A stretch of DNA of 64,000 nt from Clostridia bacterium (GCA_017441385.1 JAFRXY010000043.1:62001-126000); one strand, 5' to 3'; shown: positions 26,628 to 35,740, numbered from the stretch's first letter. The notes: generated from the letters alone by a model not told the origin. Made by a program: numbers and translations.

Positions 26628-26966
26628 TGAAGAAAAAAGGAAAGCGCGCAGCGCATAATCAGCGAGTTTTTTCTCCAGGCGAGCGTGGGAGTCAAGCTGT
26701 CGCTGGCGACAGCCAGGGAACATTATTCCTTCTTGCGGGGGTCTGGGGCAGCGCCACACGAGGGAGCGTAGCGACCGAGCAAGACGCGCACGGATATTTT
26801 ACCGAAGGTCAGGCGAATACAGATATAACCTAATACCATGATCATCCTTAACCCCTGACCGGAGACAAATCTCCTCTTTACTATCGCACCAATACCCCGA
26901 TTTACTCAATTCTTACGCCATAACAATCGCCTGATATTATACTCACAAAGGAGAAACGAATCAACC
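26628..26966 (+). other. 339-bp spacer inside the Gld-like operon
   Basis: No credible gene. It contains a perfect GCTGTCGC/GCGACAGC hairpin (26696-26713) with no T-run, a G-rich run, and, from about 26830, AT-richer DNA leading to AAAGGAG before the permease ATG. The first part looks unlike normal coding DNA and may be a decayed insert. No convincing promoter was seen, so read-through from the ATPase gene is assumed. Confidence 0.5.
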
Positions 26967-27671
26967 ATGAAAGCCATCTATAAACGCGAGCTGAGCGCCT
27001 GCTTCCGGTCGCCGATCGGGTATCTGTTCTGCGCGATCTACCTCTTTTTCAGCGGGATGTATTTCAATTCGGTGCTGTCGGTGGGGCAGTCGTCGGAATT
27101 CCCCCAGATTTATTACGGCATGCTCAATATCGTGCTGCTCATGCTTCCGCTGCTCACCATGCGGCTTTTCAGCGAGGAACGCAAGTACAAAACCGACCAG
27201 ATATTGCTCACCGCCCCCATCAATATTACGCCGCTGGTGCTGGGCAAATTCTTTTCCGCCCTTACGATTTACACCGGCTGCACCCTGTTTACGCTGATCT
27301 ACGCGATTGTGTTCAGCTTCTTTACCCAGCCGTCGTGGGCGCTGATTACCGGCAATATTTTCGGCGCGATTCTCTTCGGCGCGGCCTTCATCGGCATCGG
27401 CATGTTTATTTCCTCCATGACCGAGAGCCAGTTTGTGGCGGGCATGGGCTCCTTTTCCATAGCTACCATCTTCATCATCCTCGACGTGATCCCGCTTGTC
27501 ACGAGCAATGAATTCATTGTGTCGCTGGTGGGCAACATCTCCTTTGTCGGGCGTTACAAGCCCTTCACCAAGGGAATTCTCGATATGTCGAGCATCCTCT
27601 TCTTTGCCAGCATAGCCGCCTCTTTCATCTTCCTGACGGTGCGCGTGCTGGAAAAACGCCGCTGGAGCTGA
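26967..27671 (+). CDS. ABC-2 type permease, GldF-like
   Basis: 234 residues with six membrane segments: about 18-38, 50-72, 98-125, 135-158, 165-185 and 205-228. The opening MKAIYKRELSACFRSPIGYLF is the conserved start of GldF-like ABC-2 permeases, and RLFSEERKYKTDQILLTAP is the typical cytoplasmic loop that contacts the ATPase. Together with the ATPase at 25698 it would form the transporter; the two downstream genes encode the large exported accessory proteins. AAAGGAG lies upstream of the ATG. Substrate not known. Confidence 0.9.
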   Translation: MKAIYKRELSACFRSPIGYLFCAIYLFFSGMYFNSVLSVGQSSEFPQIYYGMLNIVLLMLPLLTMRLFSEERKYKTDQILLTAPINITPLVLGKFFSALTIYTGCTLFTLIYAIVFSFFTQPSWALITGNIFGAILFGAAFIGIGMFISSMTESQFVAGMGSFSIATIFIILDVIPLVTSNEFIVSLVGNISFVGRYKPFTKGILDMSSILFFASIAASFIFLTVRVLEKRRWS

Positions 27672-27694
27672 ATTTTTTTCGGAGGTGAAATCCA

Positions 27695-29299
27695 TTGACC
27701 AACAAGAAAACCAACCCAAAATCCGCCGGGGGCAAGGCTTCGCCCAAAAAGGCTCTGCCTTCCGGCGCGATGAATAAAATAGAACACACCCTGCACCTGA
27801 TCCGCACCAGCACACGCTTCCGTCACGGCAGCATGGCGACCGCGATGACGGCGATCTTCTTTGTCTTTATCGTGCTGCTGAATCTGGCGGCCATGAGGAT
27901 GAAGGAGCGGTACGCCTTCATGAGCGTGGACATGACCGACGATCAGCGCTACACCCTCACGGCCGAAACCGAAAGGCTGATTCGCGGCATTGACGAACGT
28001 GTGGAAATCGATATTCTGGCGACCGAAGCCCAGTGCACCACGGCGGGGGTGCTCACCACCGACACCTACGGTCAGATTCCCATCGCGCATGAGATTATCA
28101 AGCGCTACCCCCAGCTCAATAACAATATTTCCATCAACTACGTCGATCTGAGCAAAATGCCGGCCTATATCATGCAGTTTCCGGAATACAGCGACGTGCT
28201 GGATTATTACTACATCGTCATCAAATCGGCAAGGCGCACAAGGGTAACCTCCTTCTTTGAAATGCTGCCCTCTCTCTCGTCCGATTACGCCGTCTACGAC
28301 AGCACGACGGGCAATAATTCCGTTGCCCAGTCCTACACCGAAACCTACATGACCTCCCTCATCAAAACCGTCACGCTTGACAAGAATCCTGTCGTCGCTT
28401 TTGTCGACGGCCTGAATGTCGACGCGAACAGCGACGATTTCACTTCCATTCTCGAGCTGAACGGCTATGAGGTGCGGGTGGTGGATATCCGCCGGGAAGA
28501 CCTGCCGGAGGACGCGGATATCGTGATGCTCGCGGGGCCGACCGCCGACCTCACCAAGGCGCAGACCGCCAAGCTGGATGATTATCTCAGCAGCCGGTCG
28601 AAATCCCGCACACTGGTAGTTTTTGCCACATCATTAATGCCGTCAATGCCTCATCTCAACGCCCTGCTGGCGGAATACGGCATTTCCATCACGCAGAATA
28701 TTGTCTATGAAGGCGATTCCCATAACACCGTGTCCAAGCATCTGAGCGCCTTCACCGCTCAGATGAAGGAAACAGGCTATACCCTTGACCTGATCGACCG
28801 GCTGAATTATCCCGCTGTGGTGAACGCGCTGGCGCTGGATATTCTCTTTGACGAGAAGGGTTCCACACAGGTGGAGGCAGTGCTGACTTCCTCCGACGAG
28901 GGCTTTGTCTGCAACAGCGCGACGAAATTCGACCGGTCGAAATACTCCGAGGCGGACAAAGCGGAGCGGGTTGTCATGGCAAGCTCCATCACCTACCGCA
29001 ACACCATGGAAGGGGACGAGGTGCGCACCGACGTCATTGTCGCGCCTGACAGCCTTTACGCCCCCGAGCTGCTCACTACCGATATCTACGGCAACCTGAG
29101 CCTGCTGCTTACTGTATTCAACCAGCGGGGCGGCATTGACACCGGTAACATTGACATAGAGCCGAAATCGCTCTACGCGGTGGATTTCTCGGTGGATATG
29201 AACACACTTTCGGTTATCAGCACAATCTTCGGGTATGTCATTCCCCTGATCGCGCTTGGTTGCGGTCTGATTGTCTACATCAGGAGGCGCAGGCTGTGA
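27695..29299 (+). CDS. GldG-like membrane-anchored ABC accessory protein
   Basis: 534 residues. A basic Lys/Pro/Gly-rich N-terminus is followed by one helix (about 49-68), a large extracytoplasmic domain and a last helix near 510-530 that ends in IRRRRL. The exported part begins MSVDMTDDQRYTLTAETERLI, the standard opening of the GldG / ABC-type uncharacterised transport system domain (the family commonly shows a D-x-T-x-x-x-x-Y-T-L-S pattern), and contains the VAFVDG and LAGPTADLTKAQ blocks. The start is TTG with GGAGGTG eight bases upstream. It overlaps the DUF4340 gene by four bases. Role: accessory component of the ABC-2 system. Confidence 0.88.
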   Translation: MTNKKTNPKSAGGKASPKKALPSGAMNKIEHTLHLIRTSTRFRHGSMATAMTAIFFVFIVLLNLAAMRMKERYAFMSVDMTDDQRYTLTAETERLIRGIDERVEIDILATEAQCTTAGVLTTDTYGQIPIAHEIIKRYPQLNNNISINYVDLSKMPAYIMQFPEYSDVLDYYYIVIKSARRTRVTSFFEMLPSLSSDYAVYDSTTGNNSVAQSYTETYMTSLIKTVTLDKNPVVAFVDGLNVDANSDDFTSILELNGYEVRVVDIRREDLPEDADIVMLAGPTADLTKAQTAKLDDYLSSRSKSRTLVVFATSLMPSMPHLNALLAEYGISITQNIVYEGDSHNTVSKHLSAFTAQMKETGYTLDLIDRLNYPAVVNALALDILFDEKGSTQVEAVLTSSDEGFVCNSATKFDRSKYSEADKAERVVMASSITYRNTMEGDEVRTDVIVAPDSLYAPELLTTDIYGNLSLLLTVFNQRGGIDTGNIDIEPKSLYAVDFSVDMNTLSVISTIFGYVIPLIALGCGLIVYIRRRRL

Positions 29300-30771
29300 A
29301 TCGGAAAAAGAGAAATTTGCTTCTGCTGCTCGCCGCGACGCTGGCGGTGGCGGGACTATTCTGGTTTCTTGCTTCGGGCGATTCCGCGCAGGAAGAAGAA
29401 AACGGCCATGATCACAGCGTTTCCGAAAGCGACGGTGAATCCGGCAGGCAGTCGGGCGTACTGTTGAATTATTCCTCAGATAACATCAAGAGCGTTACCA
29501 TTACCAATTCTCAGGCGAAATATACCGCTTATGTGGATTCAAAAAGCGGCAGCGTTGCCTTCAAGGAACTGAAAGGCTATCCCGTCAATGAAAATTTCAT
29601 GGAAACGGTGTGGTATGATTCGGTTCAGATGATCTATCAGGATATCGTCGCCACCACCAAGGACGACGGTTACCGGCCGGAGGAGTACGGCTTTGACAAA
29701 CCCTCCGTCACCGTGAAGGTGACGCTGAAAGACGGGCATTCCTACACCTTCCACGGTGGGAAGGAAACCCCCGGCTACGAGAACGACGTGTATTACGTCA
29801 AAGTCAGCGGCGACCAAAACATTTATGTCTGCACACTCGACAGTGCTTTCTTCATGGGGGACAGCTACTACCTGAGCGACGATATCTTTTACCGTTACGA
29901 TACAGAGTCTGACGGTAAACAGAAGAGCAAGATCAGGATAGGGGAAATCACACTCACCGGGGACGCGTTCAAGGGCGAATTCAGGATGAAGCCCAGCACG
30001 ACCGCCGACATGAGCAGTCCCTTCTACGGTTTCAGCTATCGGGTGACTTCGCCGGTCAGCTGGCCGGTCAAAGCGTCGGCTTCTTCCATGCTGGTCTACG
30101 ACCTGCAATATCTGATGGCGGACGATGTGGCGGTGCTGAAACCGACTGCCAAGCAGCTCAAGGCCTACGGGCTTGACAAGCCCTATCTCACCCTGTCCTT
30201 CCGGCGCAACGGCAAGGAAGTGGTAATGTATGGCAGCAAATCTGAGGGCGAGAAGATGTATGTCATTCTCAAAGATCACGACATTCTCTATGAGCTGAAT
30301 ACCAATTCCCTTTCGATTCTGCACCAGCTCACGCCGGAAAATCTCTACAGCATCAATGCCATTTCCGCCACAATGGAAGCGCTCAGCGGAATAAAAATCA
30401 CGTCCGCCAGTGTGAATTGCGACATTGCGATAGCCCGTGAGGAGAATTCCAACGCCTTGGAGGCGGACGATGTGATCTACACCTATTCCGTCACCAAGAA
30501 TGGCGAGGACAAGAAATATTCCTCCTTCATCAAGCTGATGAAGCAGCTCAACGGCAGTTCCATCACCCGCTGGAATGTCAAAAAGCCCGCCGGGAAACCC
30601 ATGGTCACCATTACACTATCCTTCTTTGAAAACATCCGAAGCAAGCCGGAGGTTATCAGGCTGTATCAATATTCTGACCGGGAATACGCCGTGGTGCGGG
30701 AAGGATTGCCGGTCAACACGGTGTCCGCCACATGGGTAAAACAGCTTCTGGCTGACGCGGATGCCTTTTGA
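29296..30771 (+). CDS. DUF4340 domain protein of the Gld-like operon
   Basis: 491 residues. One N-terminal membrane helix (about 6-24), then an acidic/His linker (EEENGHDH) and a repeated beta-rich extracytoplasmic domain. Two internal regions, around GYRPEEYGFDKPSVTVKVTL and LKAYGLDKPYLTLSF, show the DUF4340 repeat (YGL-x-x-P-x-x-x-V/L-x-V/L). GTG start overlaps the GldG stop as GTGA with AGGAGG eight bases before, so coupled translation is likely. It is the last gene of the ABC operon, followed by a bidirectional terminator. DUF4340 proteins regularly accompany GldG; the biochemical role is unknown. Confidence 0.88.
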   Translation: MNRKKRNLLLLLAATLAVAGLFWFLASGDSAQEEENGHDHSVSESDGESGRQSGVLLNYSSDNIKSVTITNSQAKYTAYVDSKSGSVAFKELKGYPVNENFMETVWYDSVQMIYQDIVATTKDDGYRPEEYGFDKPSVTVKVTLKDGHSYTFHGGKETPGYENDVYYVKVSGDQNIYVCTLDSAFFMGDSYYLSDDIFYRYDTESDGKQKSKIRIGEITLTGDAFKGEFRMKPSTTADMSSPFYGFSYRVTSPVSWPVKASASSMLVYDLQYLMADDVAVLKPTAKQLKAYGLDKPYLTLSFRRNGKEVVMYGSKSEGEKMYVILKDHDILYELNTNSLSILHQLTPENLYSINAISATMEALSGIKITSASVNCDIAIAREENSNALEADDVIYTYSVTKNGEDKKYSSFIKLMKQLNGSSITRWNVKKPAGKPMVTITLSFFENIRSKPEVIRLYQYSDREYAVVREGLPVNTVSATWVKQLLADADAF

Positions 30772-30835
30772 TCTATCGATCTTACCCCTATTATCAACTT
30801 TTCTGTCAGCATAAAGAAAAACAGCATTCATCATA

Positions 30836-30878
30836 CAAAAACACCCGAAACAAGGACTGTACCTGTTCGGGTGCTTTT
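30836..30878. terminator. Bidirectional terminator between the ABC operon and the kinase operon
   Basis: CACCCGAA (30842-30849) pairs with TTCGGGTG (30866-30873), with CTTTTGT to the right and an A-run (T-run on the minus strand) to the left. It can end both converging transcripts. Confidence 0.8.
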
Positions 30879-30880
30879 GT

Positions 30881-32458
30881 CTATATGCCGGCATTCAAGT
30901 GATTTGTAATCTCGATTTTGCCGGACTTTATGGCCTTTTTGAGTTCTTCGGCGCGGTCGGTGATAATGCGGAGCTTTCCCTTGCCGTCGAATGTAATGAC
31001 CACCGACTTGCTGAATTTTCTGTCCGCCCTGCCGCCGTCTGCCTTTCCCGAATATTCCTCTATGACAAGACTCGCGCCGGTTTGGTGAAGGAACTTGAAA
31101 AGCGTCATCAGACCGATGCCGCTGCCGCCTTCCTCCGAATGTGTGGTGACCCGCTGCCTGCCCATCTTTTTCAGTACCTCTGTGTCAAAGCACTCGCCGC
31201 TGTCCAGTACTCCAAGCGCAAGGTAATCTTCATTGCGGGTGAGCATGACTTCCACATGCTTATCCTTCACGCCGCCGGCGGAAATAATGGCATTTTCCGT
31301 GAGATCGGCGAGCACCGTGTTGAATTCCCTCCGGTCGAAATCCTCTCCCAGAAGCGGTTGGCCGTTTGTCCGTACTTCCACGTCAAAGTCAATGCCGCTT
31401 TGCTCCGCTCTGCCAGACATATAGAGCAGCACAGCGTCCAGCGTCTGATCCCCTGTTTCGCACAAAACCCGCCCATGGGATTCCAGCGACTTCACCGCGC
31501 CGCTGCGCTCGGAATAAAGCTTGATAATCTCTTCCGCAACTCCCGTAATTGTCCCGGAGTCAGAGCCTTCCCTTACACTTTCGTTCAGCATCCGGAGAAG
31601 TTCGTCATCCTGACGCATGATGGAAACGAGACGTTCGTTGTCCAGAGCAACCGCTTCGATCATGCTGTCCTTTTCGGCAAGACTGCCCTCCAAAAAAAGC
31701 AGATTGCGCTCCCTGATGCGCCTTACATATTCCGCCTTGATCTCGCGCTTTGCCCAGTAGATCATAATCACGCACAGAAGCAGCATCGGCACGAACATTA
31801 TCATCACAACGCCAGATTTTGCCCCACTGTTCCCCGCACCTCCGAACACCATTACCGCTGTGAGCATCAGGACTGCCAGCATAATGCCGGTGCCGCCACT
31901 GCGCCGCTCGACGATATTCATCAGACCCCGCCGCAGCCTTTTCATTCCTGCGGCAATATAAATCAGTAACCACACAATGAAAATGGACACGACGTAGGCG
32001 ATAATATGAACCGGAGTATCCTCCAGAAAATCCATATAGGAGCTTTGACCGGCGGTGTAAATCTGATAATAGACAATTGACAGGACTACCGAAATGAAGA
32101 AGCCTACCATCATAAAAATCGCTTCGCAGATGGCAAAACTCAGCAGCGACAGCACGGCAATATCGCTCAGTTTCAGACTGCGGGACTGCCGGTCACTTCC
32201 GACCAGCTCGTCGCGGCAGAGAATGCAGTTGGTAAAGGTAATGTATACAAGCATGACCGCCAGATGCATTGGAATAATCAGCGCTTTCAGGCGTATGAGC
32301 GAAACGCCCATTGCAAGCGAAAAGAAAGCCGCCATAGCCGTCTTTTTCGGTTCGCGCTTTTCACTCACACATTTCCTGAAAAATTGGTAAACGCCAAACA
32401 GCAGCACAGAATACTTCACGCCGATGTCCAGCCACGGCAGTACAATTTCAACCTTCAT
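30881..32458 (-). CDS. Sensor kinase 1 of the Spo0A-like locus: ATPase intact, phosphoacceptor His replaced by Arg
   Basis: 525 residues. Six or seven membrane helices up to about residue 235, then a coiled-coil linker (SLAEKDSMIEAV), a dimerisation-like helix and a HATPase domain. The ATPase is complete: N-box EFNTVLADLTENAII (E388, N389), G1 LDSGE, G2 GGSGIGLMTL. In the ungapped alignment with the two sister kinases the position of their MIH-x-DNKLIP histidine is Arg282 here (MRQDDELLRM), and the Pro is also missing. It therefore should bind ATP but cannot phosphorylate itself on that His. The C-terminus adds TDRAEELKKAI, shared with kinase 3. It is last in the minus-strand series; RBS TAGGAG; gap of 12 bases to kinase 2. 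Confidence 0.85.
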   Translation of the reverse strand: MKVEIVLPWLDIGVKYSVLLFGVYQFFRKCVSEKREPKKTAMAAFFSLAMGVSLIRLKALIIPMHLAVMLVYITFTNCILCRDELVGSDRQSRSLKLSDIAVLSLLSFAICEAIFMMVGFFISVVLSIVYYQIYTAGQSSYMDFLEDTPVHIIAYVVSIFIVWLLIYIAAGMKRLRRGLMNIVERRSGGTGIMLAVLMLTAVMVFGGAGNSGAKSGVVMIMFVPMLLLCVIMIYWAKREIKAEYVRRIRERNLLFLEGSLAEKDSMIEAVALDNERLVSIMRQDDELLRMLNESVREGSDSGTITGVAEEIIKLYSERSGAVKSLESHGRVLCETGDQTLDAVLLYMSGRAEQSGIDFDVEVRTNGQPLLGEDFDRREFNTVLADLTENAIISAGGVKDKHVEVMLTRNEDYLALGVLDSGECFDTEVLKKMGRQRVTTHSEEGGSGIGLMTLFKFLHQTGASLVIEEYSGKADGGRADRKFSKSVVITFDGKGKLRIITDRAEELKKAIKSGKIEITNHLNAGI

Positions 32459-32470
32459 AAGTATTTTCTC

Positions 32471-33928
32471 CTACCGGAATGTGACGCGAACGGTTTTGGT
32501 TAATTCCTCATTATCCGGCATTTCCTTCACCGTAAAGTCCGCGCCGTTACGCCTTAGTATTTTAAATATCGGTATCTGTGCGGCGTTCTTGGAGCTTTCG
32601 CCGCCGACTGCTTCCTGTTGCTTTCCTATTCTTCTCAGTGCGGAAAGATCAAACGCGCCGCCGTTATCCGATACTTCCAAAAAAAGCAGACTGCCATCCA
32701 TGCCAATATTCACCTGCACCCTTCCCTTTTCCGCTTGCATTGCGGATTGCGTGGAATATTCGCAGAGTCCTGCGAGAAGGGCAATGAATTCCGAACGGAT
32801 AACTTGACCGTTCAGCATTTGATTCAGGTCTGCGCTGACAGCCGCGCTGAATTCCGCGCCGGCGGACTCAGCCCTGCCCCGGAGATACAGCAGCGCCCCA
32901 TCCACGGCCGTAACGCCTGTGTGTATCAGTCTGCCGGTTATGGTTTCGTACTCGGTGAGGACATTCCGGCGGGAGGCGTAAATTTCTTCGAGTGAACCTG
33001 CCGTTTCGCCGTCATGGATGAATTTGCCGGTATCCTCTTCCCCACCCCCGTTTTCAGCCGCTGCTTTACCAACATTCATCACCATCGAAGGAATGAGCTT
33101 GTTGTCCCTGTGAATCATGCCGGAAATCAGCTCGTTCTCGGCGCGGAGAGCTTCAAGAAGTCTGTCCTTATCGCCGAGGCTCCTTTCCAGTATGCCCAGT
33201 TCATTATCCTGCAATCTCGATACATAGATCGATTCGAGTTCTCTTCTGAACCAGAAATAGCCTATGAACAGCAGCAGAATAAGCATAAAGCCGCAGGTCA
33301 TCACCACGGCGCTTGTGTCGGTGCGGGACAGCACCGAAATATCCACCATTGTTCCGAGAGAAATAAAAACCACCCAAAGGAATATCAGAATGTCGTTCCT
33401 GCGGATTTTCATTACTCCCGAAAGCTTGCTCCTGATTGGGTTGTTTTTCAGCGTCATCCTCAGCAGAACACATTGAAATCCAAGCATTAAACACCGTGCG
33501 GTCATACCGCCTCTGAAGCAGGTGACGTAACGAAGGATATGTATCCATGCATCAAGGTAACGGTCGAACCGGTATGCGATAAAAAGGGAGTTCAGAAAGA
33601 GCATAAGTCCGGTCACAGTCAGGGTTATAACGTAAATTGAGTAGCTGTAAAAGAAAGAAGTAATCGTGACGGTAATTGATTGGGAGGACGAAAGCCTGAA
33701 AATCACTCTCAATAAGACAAAAAGCAGCACCGCTATGAGCAGCGTATCAATCACTGGAACATAATTATGGATCATGCCTGTTCCGATGCCCGCCAATACC
33801 GCCGCCGCAAAACCCGTGCATTTCCTGCGGAGAGAAAAACGGTCCTCGACACAGGCTATAAACAAGAGATACGCTGGCAGCACAATTCCGATATTTCTTA
33901 TGCACATTTCCGCATTCGACGGTCCCAT
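32471..33928 (-). CDS. Sensor kinase 2 of the Spo0A-like locus: His kept, ATPase degenerate
   Basis: 485 residues with six or seven membrane helices (to about 230), the same linker (SLGDKDRLLEAL) and the helix GMIHRDNKLIPSMV with His273. The ATPase region is damaged: the N-box reads LLAGLCEYSTQS (Asn of the E-N pair replaced by Tyr391) and the G2 glycine box of the sisters is replaced by a SSKNAAQIPIF stretch, although a DNGG motif remains at G1. It also lacks the C-terminal TDRADELKKA tail. The protein is thus expected to accept a phosphate on His273 but not to bind ATP normally. ATG 33928 has AAGGAG nine bases upstream. It sits between kinases 3 and 1 with gaps of 21 and 12 bases. Confidence 0.85.
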   Translation of the reverse strand: MGPSNAEMCIRNIGIVLPAYLLFIACVEDRFSLRRKCTGFAAAVLAGIGTGMIHNYVPVIDTLLIAVLLFVLLRVIFRLSSSQSITVTITSFFYSYSIYVITLTVTGLMLFLNSLFIAYRFDRYLDAWIHILRYVTCFRGGMTARCLMLGFQCVLLRMTLKNNPIRSKLSGVMKIRRNDILIFLWVVFISLGTMVDISVLSRTDTSAVVMTCGFMLILLLFIGYFWFRRELESIYVSRLQDNELGILERSLGDKDRLLEALRAENELISGMIHRDNKLIPSMVMNVGKAAAENGGGEEDTGKFIHDGETAGSLEEIYASRRNVLTEYETITGRLIHTGVTAVDGALLYLRGRAESAGAEFSAAVSADLNQMLNGQVIRSEFIALLAGLCEYSTQSAMQAEKGRVQVNIGMDGSLLFLEVSDNGGAFDLSALRRIGKQQEAVGGESSKNAAQIPIFKILRRNGADFTVKEMPDNEELTKTVRVTFR

Positions 33929-33949
33929 TGCAGTTCTGCTCCTTCACAG

Positions 33950-35518
33950 TCAGCGGGAGTTATTCCGCACAACTTCAAATCTTCTTAATCTCAGGGCTTT
34001 TTTCAATTCATCCGCGCGATCGGTGACAATACGGAGTATTCCCGCACCGTCAAATATAACGCATAGATTCTTTGTGTATTTTCCTGCCGTTTCTCCGCAC
34101 TGCAATTCCTCAATGACAAAGCTCGCGCCGGTATGGCGCAGTATCCTGAACAGCGTCATAAGCCCGATACCACTGCCGCCTTCGTCCTGATGTGTCGTCA
34201 CGCGCTTTTTTCCCATGCTTCTCAGAACATCCACGTCAAATTGTTTTCCGTTGTCTGAAACCGCCAGAAAATACCTCCCTCCGTCCTGACCGATTCTCAC
34301 CGCCACGACCCCGTCCTCTCTGCCTTTGGCGGAGATAATGGCGTTCTCGCTGAGGTCGGCGAGAACGGTGTTGAATTCCATACGACCCACCGCCTGCTCC
34401 AGCATCTGAGGAAGCGCGGTTTCAACATACGCTTTGAATTCCACACCGGAGGAGCTTGCCCTGCTTTGCATATAAAGCAGCACCGCGTCCACGGCCGCCA
34501 CACCCGTCGAAGGCAGACAGCTGCGGTGAGCTTCATACTCCTCAAGCGCGTGATGACGCGAGGCATATATTTCATCAAGGGAATCGGCCGCCTGCAAGGC
34601 AGAGGCAATCTCTCCGGAAACTTTCCCGCCGTCGGTCAGCTCTTTTGCCACCTGTCTGACATTACTCACAATGGAAGGAATGAGCTTGTTGTCTGTATGA
34701 ATCATCTCCGCCAGATTGTCGTTATCCCTGTGAAGCCGCTCGACAAGCTCATCCTTTTCCTTCAGGCTCTTTTCCAGCAGTGTAAGCCCGTTTTCCATCA
34801 TTTTGATTTTGTATGTGGTCCTCAGCTCTTTTTTCAGCCAGAAATAGAGCATAATAATGCAGAAAAGGGTGACAAAAAAACATACGGTAGTCAGATCGAT
34901 TTTGCGATCCGATTTTTTAAGCAGTTGGGACAAGACAGAGAAAAACATCATCAACACAAGAACAGAGGAGGATAAAAACATTCCGAATTCACTGATTCCG
35001 AAGCGAAACAGCGTGGCAAGCCCTTTTCTCATGCGTCTTGTGCGGAACACCAGCTGAGCGATAACGCACTGAACCAGAAAAATGATCGCTGCCATCATAA
35101 CCTTGCCAACCGGATGTTCGGAGGTCAGGAATGAATAATGTTCCATCGCTTTGATAGCCCCTCCGTACTTTGCCGCGGTCAGATATGACAGTCCTCCCAT
35201 ACTAAAGACCATACCCGCTACCGAGAGATAATAAAAGGCATAACTGAATGCGAATGACAAAACCGTGTAAGGCAGCTTTTTCTTAATACGCTCCTTAAAC
35301 AGCGCCCCCGTTACAAACAGAAAGGCCAGCAGCAGCACCGTATAATGCAACGGGGCAACCAATTGGTATAAAAACGCCATACTTGCGCCCAGAACCGAAA
35401 GCAGAACGCCGCAGATCCATTTCTTCCGTCCGGACGGTTTTTCCCCCAGCGCCATCAGATACACCGTATAGGCGATCACAAGCATCCCCATATGCTTGAT
35501 GCCGGACTCATATGCCAT
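33950..35518 (-). CDS. Sensor kinase 3 of the Spo0A-like locus: complete histidine kinase
   Basis: 522 residues. Membrane helices to about residue 230, linker SLKEKDELVERL, helix EMIHTDNKLIPSIV with His274 as candidate phosphoacceptor, and an intact HATPase: EFNTVLADLSENAII (E391, N392), SDNGKQF and GGSGIGLMTL. The MIH-x-DNKLIP motif recalls the divergent HPK10/AgrC-type kinases rather than the common HisKA H-E-x-x-x-P box. The tail TDRADELKKALRL is shared with kinase 1. A longer frame reaches 35620, but ATG 35518 has GGGAG before it and the longer form would start inside a strong hairpin. First of the three kinases, with its own candidate promoter at 35642-35670. Confidence 0.87.
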   Translation of the reverse strand: MAYESGIKHMGMLVIAYTVYLMALGEKPSGRKKWICGVLLSVLGASMAFLYQLVAPLHYTVLLLAFLFVTGALFKERIKKKLPYTVLSFAFSYAFYYLSVAGMVFSMGGLSYLTAAKYGGAIKAMEHYSFLTSEHPVGKVMMAAIIFLVQCVIAQLVFRTRRMRKGLATLFRFGISEFGMFLSSSVLVLMMFFSVLSQLLKKSDRKIDLTTVCFFVTLFCIIMLYFWLKKELRTTYKIKMMENGLTLLEKSLKEKDELVERLHRDNDNLAEMIHTDNKLIPSIVSNVRQVAKELTDGGKVSGEIASALQAADSLDEIYASRHHALEEYEAHRSCLPSTGVAAVDAVLLYMQSRASSSGVEFKAYVETALPQMLEQAVGRMEFNTVLADLSENAIISAKGREDGVVAVRIGQDGGRYFLAVSDNGKQFDVDVLRSMGKKRVTTHQDEGGSGIGLMTLFRILRHTGASFVIEELQCGETAGKYTKNLCVIFDGAGILRIVTDRADELKKALRLRRFEVVRNNSR

Positions 35519-35544
35519 CTTTTTCTTCTCCCTTCCAATTGAAA

Positions 35545-35597
35545 ATAAACGAAAACAACCAAAGCCCGCTGCACAAAAAACGTCAGCGGGCTTTGGT
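35545..35597 (-). terminator. Terminator or attenuator hairpin in the leader of kinase 3
   Basis: ACCAAAGCCCGCTG (35558-35571) pairs perfectly with CAGCGGGCTTTGGT (35584-35597), 14 bp. On the minus strand it is followed by TGTTTTCG. It lies between the promoter and start codon of kinase 3, so it may end most response-regulator transcripts or act as an attenuator. Confidence 0.65.
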
Positions 35598-35641
35598 GGT
35601 GATATGAAAAATTCTCGCAATCAAGATTACCTTACGCATAT

Positions 35642-35670
35642 ATCATATCACGAATGAAAGCTCCTGTCGA
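35642..35670 (-). promoter_or_regulatory. Candidate promoter of the kinase genes
   Basis: On the minus strand TCGACA (35670-35665), 17-bp spacer, TATGAT (35647-35642). The -35 box is imperfect. The GTAG-type motif pair at 35675-35736 lies immediately upstream. Confidence 0.5.
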
Positions 35671-35674
35671 TTGC

Positions 35675-35736
35675 TTTTTTGTAGGTTTCAAAAAAATAAT
35701 TCGCCCACAAAAAGCTGGAAAAATCTACAAAAATCT
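35675..35736 (-). promoter_or_regulatory. Pair of inverted TTTGTAGATTT-like motifs upstream of the kinase promoter
   Basis: TTTTTTGTAGGTTTC (35675-35689) and its near-inverse GAAAAATCTACAAAAAT (35718-35734) face each other across 28 bases. The second matches the motif at 36587-36601 in 14 bases. It resembles the Spo0A box TTTGTCGAA with changed core, so it is a candidate site for the neighbouring Spo0A-like regulator. Confidence 0.45.
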
Positions 35737-35740
35737 ATAT

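Noticed and set aside
26634-26833. Short plus-strand frame starting right after the ABC ATPase gene.
   Set aside because: Composition unlike coding DNA here, no homology recognised; treated as spacer.
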